From the NCBI RefSeq assembly GCF_963675965.1, contig NZ_OY780935.1, forward strand, positions 372,001 to 436,000: 64,000 nucleotides of DNA, in the 5' to 3' direction. Source of the DNA: an uncultured Celeribacter sp. (lineage in GTDB: Bacteria; Pseudomonadota; Alphaproteobacteria; Rhodobacterales; Rhodobacteraceae). The position numbers were made by a program, and so were the translations under genes. Below, one piece after another: positions 36,338-43,989 of this stretch (within the stretch, counting starts at the first letter, position 1; each line of letters begins with the position of its first letter). The notes beneath the pieces were generated by a model. It ran no database searches, was not told the DNA's origin, and saw nothing but the letters and a program-made list of their open reading frames with translations.

Positions 36338-37280
36338 GACGGCGGCATTTCTACTGGCAAGTGCCGGGTTCGCCGGTCTGACAGCCAAACGCGCGAAACG
36401 ACGCGGGACGGCGGCCATGCAGGCCGCGCCGCGGCGGGGAAACATCGTGACGCTGCCCAATGGCCAGTCCATCCACATCGAAACCCATGGTCCCGCAGAG
36501 GCCCCACCGCTGGTCATGATCCATGGCGCCTCGGGATCGGCCTATGACATGACGTTCCGGATCGCGCCTGCGCTGTCGGACCGCTACCGACTGTACATCG
36601 TGGATCGTCCAGGGTTCGGGTATTCCTCTCTGCCCGAAGACGAAAGCCTGTCGGCACAGGCGCGCGACATCCGCGCGGCGGTGGCGCAACTGGAACAGCG
36701 CAAACCCATGGTGCTAGGACAAAGCTACGGCGGCGCTGTGGCCCTGACATGGGCGCTGGAAGCCGAATGCAGCCTATCGGGGCTGGTGCTGGTCTCAGCC
36801 CCCTCGCATGACTGGGCCGGGGTGGCTCCGCTGTTGCACCGGACACTGGCCACGCCGGGCCTTGGTGCGCTCGGCGCCTGGCTGATCGCGGCCTGGGTGC
36901 CGCGCTTTGTGATCTCGCGCGAACTCGACCGGGTATTCCATCCCGAAGGCGCACCCGAAGGCTATGAGCGCCATTTCCAACCGGAACTGTCCCTGCGGCC
37001 CGCCACCCAGCGCGTCAACGCCCGCCAGCGTGTGCAGCTGCAACGGCAAATCCAGAAAATGGAAGTCCAGTACCCGCGCCTGCGCCTGCCCATCGAAGCC
37101 GTGCATGGTCTGGAGGATGAAACCGTCTATTTCGTGATCCACGCCTTGGGCATTGATCGGGACGTGAAATCTGCGCATATGAGCGCGCTCACGGGCGTCG
37201 GGCATATGCCCCACCACACCCACCCCGAGGCGGTCACCGCCGCGGTGGAGCGCTTAACGGCGCGTGTTGCATTGCACTGA
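36327..37280 (+). CDS. Alpha/beta-hydrolase fold protein
   Basis: A 317-residue hydrolase. The oxyanion motif HGASGSAYD, the nucleophile elbow GQSYGG (Ser) and a late His in GVGHMPHHTHP are visible. It starts at a TTG that overlaps the metA stop region by 11 bases; no ATG lies before residue 31, so TTG is the only good start. A hydrophobic N-terminus (LETAAFLLASAGFAGL) suggests a membrane anchor. Substrate unknown. It may be cotranscribed with metA. Confidence 0.85.
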   Translation: MALETAAFLLASAGFAGLTAKRAKRRGTAAMQAAPRRGNIVTLPNGQSIHIETHGPAEAPPLVMIHGASGSAYDMTFRIAPALSDRYRLYIVDRPGFGYSSLPEDESLSAQARDIRAAVAQLEQRKPMVLGQSYGGAVALTWALEAECSLSGLVLVSAPSHDWAGVAPLLHRTLATPGLGALGAWLIAAWVPRFVISRELDRVFHPEGAPEGYERHFQPELSLRPATQRVNARQRVQLQRQIQKMEVQYPRLRLPIEAVHGLEDETVYFVIHALGIDRDVKSAHMSALTGVGHMPHHTHPEAVTAAVERLTARVALH

Positions 37281-37298
37281 AGGCGCAAAAGCCGCATA

Positions 37299-37317
37299 GT
37301 GTTAAGACCCTTAACAC
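37299..37317. promoter_or_regulatory. Perfect palindrome ahead of ppk2-tetR, candidate TetR operator
   Basis: GTGTTAAG-ACC-CTTAACAC is a perfect 8-bp inverted repeat with a 3-base spacer, 13 bases before the ppk2 ATG. Its size and symmetry suit a dimeric TetR repressor, and a TetR gene lies in the same transcription unit. Confidence 0.6.
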
Positions 37318-37329
37318 GAAGGCCAAGAT

Positions 37330-38217
37330 ATGACCGATCTCCCCTTTGATGGCGCAATTTCAAAGTTTTACGAAGAAGAAGCCCCAAAAAGCATCCATGA
37401 TGCGGTCGATGAGGGGCGCAAGAAAGACATCCTGTCTCCCAGCTATCCCTATGATCGCTGGCTGGATAAGGACGCCTACAAAGACGCTTTGGAAAGCCTG
37501 CAACTTGAGCTGGTCAAAATGCTGTCAGATGTGCGCGCCACAGGCAAGCGCATCGTCGTCGTGTTTGAAGGACGCGATGCCGCCGGCAAGGGGGGCACCA
37601 TCAAACGGTTTCGTGAAAACCTGAACCCGCGCGCGGCCCGCGTCGTGGCCCTGTCCAAGCCCAACGACCGCGAAGCCGGCGAATGGTATTTCCAGCGCTA
37701 CATCGAACATCTGCCGACGACAGGCGAAATCGTGCTTTTCGACCGCAGCTGGTACAACCGTGGCGTTGTGGAAAAAGTCTTTGGATTCTGCACCGACAAA
37801 GACCGGGAAAAGTTCTTTGATCAACTGCCCGGATTTGAGGAGATGCTGGTGTCCGAAGGCATTCAGCTTTTCAAGATCTGGCTCAATGTCGGGCGCGCGG
37901 AGCAGCTGCGGCGCTTTCTGGCGCGGGAAAGCGATCCGCTGAAACAGTGGAAACTCTCGTCGATCGATGTCGAAGGCCTGCGCAAATGGGACGCCTATAC
38001 CAAGGCCATTTCGGAAACCATGGAACGGTCCCACACCGACGTGGCGCCCTGGACGGTGATCCGGTCAGACGACAAATATCGCGCGCGTCTGAATGCGATC
38101 CGTTCCGTGCTCAACAAGATCGACTACAAGGGCAAGGACAAGAAAAACATTGGCGATATCGACGAAGAGATCGTCGATGGGCCCGGCCTTCTGATCACCG
38201 GTGACGTCGACGAATGA
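37330..38217 (+). CDS. ppk2: Polyphosphate kinase 2 (PPK2, class I type)
   Basis: A 295-residue PPK2 that uses polyphosphate to phosphorylate ADP or GDP. Walker A is GRDAAGKGG (81-89), Walker B FDRSWYNRG (from Asp138), and the SKPNDREAGEWYFQRY and lid KQWKLSSIDVEGLRKW segments are family landmarks. The single domain and length fit class I. It overlaps the tetR gene by ATGA, so the two form an operon with a palindromic candidate operator in front. Confidence 0.93.
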   Translation: MTDLPFDGAISKFYEEEAPKSIHDAVDEGRKKDILSPSYPYDRWLDKDAYKDALESLQLELVKMLSDVRATGKRIVVVFEGRDAAGKGGTIKRFRENLNPRAARVVALSKPNDREAGEWYFQRYIEHLPTTGEIVLFDRSWYNRGVVEKVFGFCTDKDREKFFDQLPGFEEMLVSEGIQLFKIWLNVGRAEQLRRFLARESDPLKQWKLSSIDVEGLRKWDAYTKAISETMERSHTDVAPWTVIRSDDKYRARLNAIRSVLNKIDYKGKDKKNIGDIDEEIVDGPGLLITGDVDE

Positions 38218-38834
38218 CCAAGAAGCGCGGCTATCACCACGGCAATCTGCGACAGGCTTTGATCGAGGCCGCGCTGACGCTGATCGAGGACAAGGGGCCC
38301 ACGGGCTTTTCCCTGTCCGAGGCGGCGAAAACCGCCGGTGTCACGCCCGCAGCGGTCTACCGGCATTTTGAAGGGCGCGAAGATCTGATCGCCGAGATTG
38401 CCTTTCAGGGCTTTGAGGTCTTCGCCGATCTTCTGGAATACGCCTATGAAACCGGGCAGCCTTCGGCGATGGCCTCTTTTGAGGCCACGGGGCGCGCCTA
38501 TCTGGCCTTTGCCCGCAAATACCCCGGTCATTATGTGGCCATGTTCGAAAGTGGCATTTCAACCCAGCGCACGCCGGAACTGTATCAGGTCGCGACCCGT
38601 GCGCTTGGTGTTCTGGAGCGCGCAGCCGAACATCTCACCGCGCCCATGCCTGCCGCGACACGTCCGCCAGCCCAGATGGTGGCCGCCCATGTCTGGGCCA
38701 TGAGCCACGGCGTAGTCGAGCTGTTTGCCCGGGGCACCCCCGGACAAAAATCCCCCTATTCACCTGAAGATCTTCTGGAAAGCGGCATCGGCATCTACTT
38801 GCGTGGTCTGGGGCTGGTGCCCCACGACCACTAA
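38214..38834 (+). CDS. TetR/AcrR family regulator (WHG-type C-terminal domain)
   Basis: A 206-residue regulator with an N-terminal helix-turn-helix (TGFSLSEAAKTAGVTPAAVYRHF) and a C-terminal ligand-binding domain ending LGLVPHDH. It overlaps ppk2 by four bases (ATGA). It probably controls its own operon through the palindrome at 37299; its signal is unknown. The first residues (MTKKRGYHHGNLRQAL) are typical for this branch. Confidence 0.9.
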   Translation: MTKKRGYHHGNLRQALIEAALTLIEDKGPTGFSLSEAAKTAGVTPAAVYRHFEGREDLIAEIAFQGFEVFADLLEYAYETGQPSAMASFEATGRAYLAFARKYPGHYVAMFESGISTQRTPELYQVATRALGVLERAAEHLTAPMPAATRPPAQMVAAHVWAMSHGVVELFARGTPGQKSPYSPEDLLESGIGIYLRGLGLVPHDH

Positions 38835-38865
38835 GGCCACGGCCTGCTGCGTGCCAAGGCTGCGT

Positions 38866-39981
38866 TCAGCCGAACACGACCAAAGCGCCCGGTGACCAGC
38901 TGATGCGGGCGCGGGTTCCAACCTCAAGCACATCGCGGCCAAAAAGGTTGCGCATCGACAGTCGGACGGTCTTGTCCACACCATCGAATTTGACGTCGTA
39001 ATAGGTCATATCTCCATAATAGACGACCTCTTCGATGGTGCCCGGGGCCTCGCGGTGCGTGGCGCTTTGGCCTTCGTAAAGGATGGTGAGCGTCTCTGGC
39101 CGGAATCCCACGCTGGCCTCGCCCTCTGGGAAGCCTTCTGGGCATTGTTCGGCGCTCACTTCGGTCTCGCCCAGCCCTGCGACCTGAACAATCCGTTGCC
39201 CCTCCGGCCCAATCCGACAGGTTGCGGGCAGAAAGTTCATCACGCCGATGAAATCGGCCACACGTTTGGTCTTGGGGCGCCGATAGAGCACCTCCGGGTC
39301 ATCGCATTGCGCGATCTCGCCCTCAAACATCACCGCGATGCGGTCGGACATAACCAGCGCCTCTTCCTGATCGTGGGTCACCAGAATAAAGGTGATGCCA
39401 ACCTCACGCTGCAGCTTGATCAACTCCACCTGCATTTGTTCGCGCATTTTGCGGTCCAGCGCCGACAGCGGTTCATCCAGCAGCAGAACCTTGGGTTTCA
39501 GCACCAGCGCACGTGCCAATGCCACCCGTTGACGCTGCCCGCCCGACAGCGCATGGGCGGCGCGGTTGCCGTATCCGGCAAGTCCGACCATCGCCAGAGC
39601 ATCCTCGACCACTTTGGCCTTATCAGCCTTTGACAGACCCGATTTGCGCAGCCCGAAACCGACGTTTTCGGCCACGCTCAAATGCGGGAAAATGGCGTAG
39701 GACTGAAACACCATATTGGTCGGGCGCCGGTTGGCGGGCACGCGCAGCATGTCCTTGCCACCGATCACCACGACACCGCTGTCGTAATCTTCGAACCCGG
39801 CAATGGTGCGCAACAGCGTGGTCTTGCCGCAGCCCGAAGGCCCTAGGAGCGAAAAGAACTCACCTTCCTGAATGGTCAGGGAAATGTCGCGCAGCGCATG
39901 ATAATCGCCATAGTGCTTTTGCACATGCTGCAGTGAGATCAGCGGTGCACCCGTCGTTGGGGTTTTGGTCTTGGTCGTCAT
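38866..39981 (-). CDS. Spermidine/putrescine-type ABC transporter ATPase (PotA-like)
   Basis: A 371-residue ATPase with Walker A GPSGCGKTT, signature LSGGQRQRVALARAL, Walker B VLLLDEPLSALD and a C-terminal TOBE domain (VGFRPETLTILYEG). It follows the PotI-like permease by one base, so it is the last gene of a three-gene operon. The family imports polyamines or other small organic cations and some putrescine-like amides. Confidence 0.93.
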   Translation of the reverse strand: MTTKTKTPTTGAPLISLQHVQKHYGDYHALRDISLTIQEGEFFSLLGPSGCGKTTLLRTIAGFEDYDSGVVVIGGKDMLRVPANRRPTNMVFQSYAIFPHLSVAENVGFGLRKSGLSKADKAKVVEDALAMVGLAGYGNRAAHALSGGQRQRVALARALVLKPKVLLLDEPLSALDRKMREQMQVELIKLQREVGITFILVTHDQEEALVMSDRIAVMFEGEIAQCDDPEVLYRRPKTKRVADFIGVMNFLPATCRIGPEGQRIVQVAGLGETEVSAEQCPEGFPEGEASVGFRPETLTILYEGQSATHREAPGTIEEVVYYGDMTYYDVKFDGVDKTVRLSMRNLFGRDVLEVGTRARISWSPGALVVFG

Positions 39982-39982
39982 G

Positions 39983-40783
39983 TCAGAGGAATCCCCCGGA
40001 GTCCTTGATGCCCGCGCGTTTGGCGCCGCGGCGGCGGAAATATTCAGCGATGGTGATCAGCAAAATCGACAGCACCACCAGGATCGTGCCAAGCGCCATC
40101 ACTGCAGGCAAGAGCTTGGGAAAACGCAGCATGGAGAACAGATAGACCGGCAAGGTCGGATCAGCCCCCGTCAGGAAAAAGGCGATAATGAATTCATCCA
40201 TCGAGATGGTGAACGAAATCAGCAATGCCGAAATGATCCCCGGCATGACCAATGGCAGGGTCACACGACGAAAGGTCGACACGGGTGTTTCGCCCAGATC
40301 AAAGGCCGCCTCTTCCAGCGATGGATCCAGCGCCGCAAAGGCGGAATTCAGAATGGCAATGGCAAAGGGCGTACAGATCAGCGTATGGCCCGCGATCACC
40401 GACCAAGCCCCGGTGGAAAAGCCCATCCGCATGATCACCACCAGAAGCGACACCGCCACAATGATCTCGGGCAGAACCAGCGGTAGCATGATGAACCCCA
40501 TGATGCCCTTTTGCCCCGGAAAGCTGTAGCGCGTTGACGCCATGGCCGCAAAAACACCAAAGCCGGTGGCCAACACAGCAGAGGACACTGCGATCTTCAG
40601 TGAATTGAACAGGGCATTGTGCATCTCGGTGATCTCGAGCAGCGCATCGAACCATTCCGTGGTGAAACCGGTCAGCGGAAAGGCGATGATCGTCGAACTG
40701 TTGAACGCAAAGAGCGGCAACAGAAAGATCGGTGCATAGAGAAAAATCAGATAGAAGATGGCGTAGAGCTTCAGCGTTTTCAT
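39983..40783 (-). CDS. ABC transporter permease (PotC/PotI-like)
   Basis: A 266-residue permease with about six membrane segments and the EAA loop (LEEAAFDLGETPVSTFRRVTLPL), which contacts the ATPase. Its ATG overlaps the next permease stop (ATGA). It pairs with the permease upstream to form the channel. Confidence 0.92.
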   Translation of the reverse strand: MKTLKLYAIFYLIFLYAPIFLLPLFAFNSSTIIAFPLTGFTTEWFDALLEITEMHNALFNSLKIAVSSAVLATGFGVFAAMASTRYSFPGQKGIMGFIMLPLVLPEIIVAVSLLVVIMRMGFSTGAWSVIAGHTLICTPFAIAILNSAFAALDPSLEEAAFDLGETPVSTFRRVTLPLVMPGIISALLISFTISMDEFIIAFFLTGADPTLPVYLFSMLRFPKLLPAVMALGTILVVLSILLITIAEYFRRRGAKRAGIKDSGGFL

Positions 40784-41688
40784 TTGCGGCGCCCTCCCGC
40801 GCGTTTGCCACCCGCGGCGCGCGCGCCGGCCAGCATGAACACGATGGCAATCACCGCTACGATGAGCATGGCCAGCACCGCCAGCGTCGCCCCCAAGGGC
40901 GCATTGTTAAGGCGCAGGAACTGGGTCTGGATCATATTCGCGATCATCAGCCCGCCCGGCCCGCCGACCAGCCGCGGGGTCACATAGTCCCCAATGGTCG
41001 GAATGAACACGATCAACACGGCCGCCACCACACCGGGTGCCGCCAGCGGCAGGGTCACCCGCAAAAAGGTCATTGTCCGGCTTTCGCCAAGATCGCGGGA
41101 CGCCTCCAGCAAGGAGCGGTCGATTTTCTCCAGCGCCACGAAAATCGGCAGGATCGCAAAGGGCGCATAGGCATGGGCCAGCGTGATCACCACCGCATTG
41201 ACGTTGTAAAGGATGAAGGTCAGCGGCTCGTCGATGATCCCGGTGACGGTCAGCGCCGAATTCAGAACCCCATTGTACCCTAGGATCACTTTCCACAGGA
41301 ACACGCGGATCAGATAGGAGGTCCAGAACGGGATGGTGATCAAAAAAATCCAGAGCGACTTATGCTCGGGCTTCACCCCGAAAGACACGAAATAGGCAAT
41401 CGGAAAGGCCAGCAGAACAGTGATCAGCGTCACCAGCCCAGAGACCATCAGCGATCGCAGCATGAGCTGGCGATAGAGCGGATCGGAAAGCGCCTCGCGG
41501 TAGTTGGCAAGCGTAAAGGCCGTGTCGAAGTCGCGAATGCCTGTCTGCGTCCAGAAGGAAATGACGAAGATCGCCAGAAGCGGGACCGCCAGAAGCAGCA
41601 GGGCGTACAGGGCGGTCGGCGAAACAAGCAACACACCGATCCCCTGATCGGACCGGAAAAAACGTCTGAGCCGGGTGTCCCGTGGCAT
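40780..41688 (-). CDS. ABC transporter permease (PotB/PotH-like)
   Basis: A 302-residue permease with about six membrane segments and an EAA loop (LLEASRDLGESRTMTFLRV). I start at ATG 41688, 10 bases after a GAGGA; an earlier GTG start (41709) is less likely. It is the first gene of the operon. No substrate-binding protein gene lies before or after the three genes, which is unusual for this importer type. Confidence 0.92.
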   Translation of the reverse strand: MPRDTRLRRFFRSDQGIGVLLVSPTALYALLLLAVPLLAIFVISFWTQTGIRDFDTAFTLANYREALSDPLYRQLMLRSLMVSGLVTLITVLLAFPIAYFVSFGVKPEHKSLWIFLITIPFWTSYLIRVFLWKVILGYNGVLNSALTVTGIIDEPLTFILYNVNAVVITLAHAYAPFAILPIFVALEKIDRSLLEASRDLGESRTMTFLRVTLPLAAPGVVAAVLIVFIPTIGDYVTPRLVGGPGGLMIANMIQTQFLRLNNAPLGATLAVLAMLIVAVIAIVFMLAGARAAGGKRAGGRRK

Positions 41689-41921
41689 GCAGTCTTCGTC
41701 CTCGCGCACAGCAATTCACATGGCGCCACAGGGAAGTTCCGACCAGCCTGATCCTGACCTCGCCCCGGCGCGTCCTTGTGATCGTTCCCGACTTTTCCGC
41801 GCCATTGCAAGCGGTTTCATCAGGTGACGCGAAGTTGCAGAAAAAATCTTCGTGGGAGCGCGCTCGAGCGACCAGCAAAGAGGCAGCTTGTAAACTCCGC
41901 ACCAACCTCTTCGGAGCACAT
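41689..41921. other. Intergenic region between the ABC operon and rpsI
   Basis: Apart from the rpsI terminator at its far end I see no gene here. It should hold the promoter of the polyamine-type ABC operon, but no convincing -35/-10 pair stands out. Confidence 0.4.
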
Positions 41922-41949
41922 GAAAAAGGCCGCCCGAAGGCGACCTTTC
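41922..41949 (-). terminator. Rho-independent terminator of rplM-rpsI
   Basis: On the gene strand AGGTCGCC-TTCG-GGCGGCCT forms an 8-bp stem (one G-T pair) with a stable UUCG loop, then TTTTT. It lies 25 bases after the rpsI stop. Confidence 0.9.
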
Positions 41950-41973
41950 GTATTTCTGTTCCGAAGAAACGTC

Positions 41974-42459
41974 TTAGCGTTTGGAGAACTGGAAGGAACG
42001 GCGAGCTTTGCGCTTACCGAATTTCTTCCGTTCAACAACACGCGAGTCGCGGGTCAGGAAGCCAGCGGCTTTCAGCGGCGCGCGAAGCTCCGGGTTATAG
42101 AGCTGCAGTGCTTTGGAAATGCCGTGTTTCACAGCACCGGCCTGACCGGACAGACCGCCGCCTTTGACGGTGGCAACCACGTCGAACTCGCCTTCAACAC
42201 CGGCGACGGTGAAGGGCTGACGCAGGATCATCTGCAGAACCGGACGTGCAAAGTAGACGTCTTGGTCTTTGCCGTTGACGGTGACCTTGCCGGAGCCCGG
42301 CTTGATCCAGACGCGGGCAACCGCGTCTTTACGTTTACCGGTCGCATAGGAGCGGCCCAGTTCGTCACGGACGGGTTCACGGGGCGCAGCAACTTCAACA
42401 ACGGCTTCGCCACCGGCGACGGCGTTCAGCTCGTCGAGGGATTTGATTTCTTCAGCCAT
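41974..42459 (-). CDS. rpsI: 30S ribosomal protein S9
   Basis: A 161-residue S9 with an acidic N-terminal extension typical of alphaproteobacteria, then YATGKRKDAVARVW, KGGGLSGQAGAVKHGI and the basic tail RKKFGKRKARRSFQFSKR. The last Arg reaches the P-site tRNA. It follows rplM by 2 bases. Confidence 0.98.
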   Translation of the reverse strand: MAEEIKSLDELNAVAGGEAVVEVAAPREPVRDELGRSYATGKRKDAVARVWIKPGSGKVTVNGKDQDVYFARPVLQMILRQPFTVAGVEGEFDVVATVKGGGLSGQAGAVKHGISKALQLYNPELRAPLKAAGFLTRDSRVVERKKFGKRKARRSFQFSKR

Positions 42460-42461
42460 GA

Positions 42462-42926
42462 TTATGCGCTCCGAGTGTTTTTCTTGTTCATGGACTTCAC
42501 GTCCAGAACTTCGGGGTTCTGAGCTTCATGCGGATGCTCGGCACCGGCGTAGACGCGCAGGTTGGTCATCTGCTGACGGGACAGTTTGCCGCCCGGAAGC
42601 ATACGCTGCACAGCTTTGGTCACGACGCGTTCCGGATGCGCACCCTCAAGGATCTGCTGCATGGTGCGGTTTTTGATGCCGCCCGGATGGCCGGTGTGCC
42701 AGTAGAAACGCTTATCGGTGCGTTTCTTGCCGGTCAGCTGGATTTTGTCAGCGTTGATCACGATGACATTGTCACCCATGTCCTGGGACGGGGTGAAGGT
42801 GGCTTTGTGTTTGCCACGCAGACGCATAGCGACGATGGATGCGAGACGGCCCAAAACGATACCTTCGGCATCGATAATGATCCATTTCTTATCTACGTCC
42901 GCCGGTGTTGCGGAGAAAGTTTTCAT
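42462..42926 (-). CDS. rplM: 50S ribosomal protein L13
   Basis: A 154-residue L13 with the family segments DKKWIIIDAEGIVLGRLAS, GDNVIVINADKI, KRFYWHTGHPGG and PEVLDV near the C-terminus. It heads the rplM-rpsI operon. A promoter candidate lies just upstream (42963-42990). Confidence 0.98.
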   Translation of the reverse strand: MKTFSATPADVDKKWIIIDAEGIVLGRLASIVAMRLRGKHKATFTPSQDMGDNVIVINADKIQLTGKKRTDKRFYWHTGHPGGIKNRTMQQILEGAHPERVVTKAVQRMLPGGKLSRQQMTNLRVYAGAEHPHEAQNPEVLDVKSMNKKNTRSA

Positions 42927-42962
42927 AGGTCTACCCTTACGAATGGGAATTCGGATGGGCGT

Positions 42963-42990
42963 GTTCTAATGATTTACAGCGCCACGTCAA
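42963..42990 (-). promoter_or_regulatory. Candidate promoter of rplM-rpsI
   Basis: On the gene strand TTGACG (42990-42985), a 16-base spacer and TAGAAC (42968-42963) fit the housekeeping consensus; the start codon is 36 bases downstream. Upstream is an AT-rich tract (about 42995-43060) that could serve as an UP-element. Confidence 0.5.
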
Positions 42991-43212
42991 GCGCGTTAAA
43001 TCCAAATTATACATTTAAATTCAAAGGTTTAAAAAATAGGTATTATTTTACCCCAATTTTTCGGCCGCTTTGCAATCGCAAGGCCTCTTTTCAGAGATCG
43101 CGTGGGGCAAAAATCGGCTGCACGACGCGATTGCACTGTGTCATAGTCGGATCGCCTGCGGTCTTCCATATCGGATTGCCGCCCCGCCCCGCGCCAGCCA
43201 AAGGACCCAGCC

Positions 43213-43905
43213 ATGCGCCACATGCCCCGTGTCACCGATTACCTCAAACAAATCGTCTATGGCGGCAACGACGGGATCGTCACCACCTTTGCGATCGTCG
43301 CGGGCTTTGCCGGCGCGGACGCCAGCGGCACAGGTCAGATCGGAACGCTGGCGGTTCTCGTCTTTGGTCTGGCCAATCTCTTTGCCGATGCAACCTCAAT
43401 GGGGTTGGGAGAGTTCCTGTCAGCCCGGGCAGCACGCGACATGTCACAGCGCAGACGTGCGCCGCTGCTACGCGATCCGTCGCGCCAGTTGCAACCGCTC
43501 ATCAACCATCTGACCGCGCACGGGCTGACCACTCTGGACGCCACGACCCTGGCATCTCTGGCGGCGAAATCGCCCGATCTTCTGGCCGATCTGACGCTCT
43601 CGCATCTGGAAGGTCTGGAAGATCCCGGACAGGGGCCGCTCTGGCCACGTGCCCTGATCACCTTTATCGCATTCGTCAGTTTCGGCACCATCCCCTTGCT
43701 GCCTTACCTGCTCAGTGCGCCTGCCGCGAACCCCATCGGTCTGGCCTCTGTCGCCACGCTGATCGCCCTCGCGTTGCTGGGGTTGCTGCGCCATCGGGCC
43801 ACCCGCGCGGGGCTGCTGCGCTCTGTCGGGGAAACCGTGGCCGTGGGCAGCATCTGCGCCCTCGTCGCCTATTTTGTCGGTATTCTGGTGGCCGCCATCG
43901 GCTGA
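43213..43905 (+). CDS. VIT1/CCC1-type membrane protein (metal or unknown transport)
   Basis: A 230-residue protein of the VIT family. The N-terminus QIVYGGNDGIVTTFAIVAGFAGA and FADATSMGLGEFLSARA are typical of VIT1 (vacuolar iron/manganese) transporters, with a cytoplasmic helical stretch (about 75-150) and three C-terminal membrane segments. It is convergent with a TonB-dependent receptor; both could act in metal uptake or storage, but the metal is not shown by sequence. The ATG may be Met1 or Met4. Confidence 0.87.
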   Translation: MRHMPRVTDYLKQIVYGGNDGIVTTFAIVAGFAGADASGTGQIGTLAVLVFGLANLFADATSMGLGEFLSARAARDMSQRRRAPLLRDPSRQLQPLINHLTAHGLTTLDATTLASLAAKSPDLLADLTLSHLEGLEDPGQGPLWPRALITFIAFVSFGTIPLLPYLLSAPAANPIGLASVATLIALALLGLLRHRATRAGLLRSVGETVAVGSICALVAYFVGILVAAIG

Positions 43906-43921
43906 ACACCGCCTGCAATAT

Positions 43922-43952
43922 GAAAAGCAGGGCGATCTAACGACCGCCCTGC
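43922..43952 (-). terminator. Terminator of the TonB-dependent receptor gene
   Basis: GCAGGGCG and CGCCCTGC pair around 10 bases; on the receptor strand TTTT follows. It also stands just after the VIT gene stop on the other strand and may serve both. Confidence 0.72.
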
Positions 43953-43989
43953 CCCATTGCATGCCTGATTTTCTGTCCACGCGGGGAGA

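Noticed and set aside
42927..43212. RNA gene in the AT-rich tract upstream of rplM
   Set aside because: No tRNA, hairpin or conserved RNA pattern is visible; the tract looks like a promoter region for rplM and the VIT gene.
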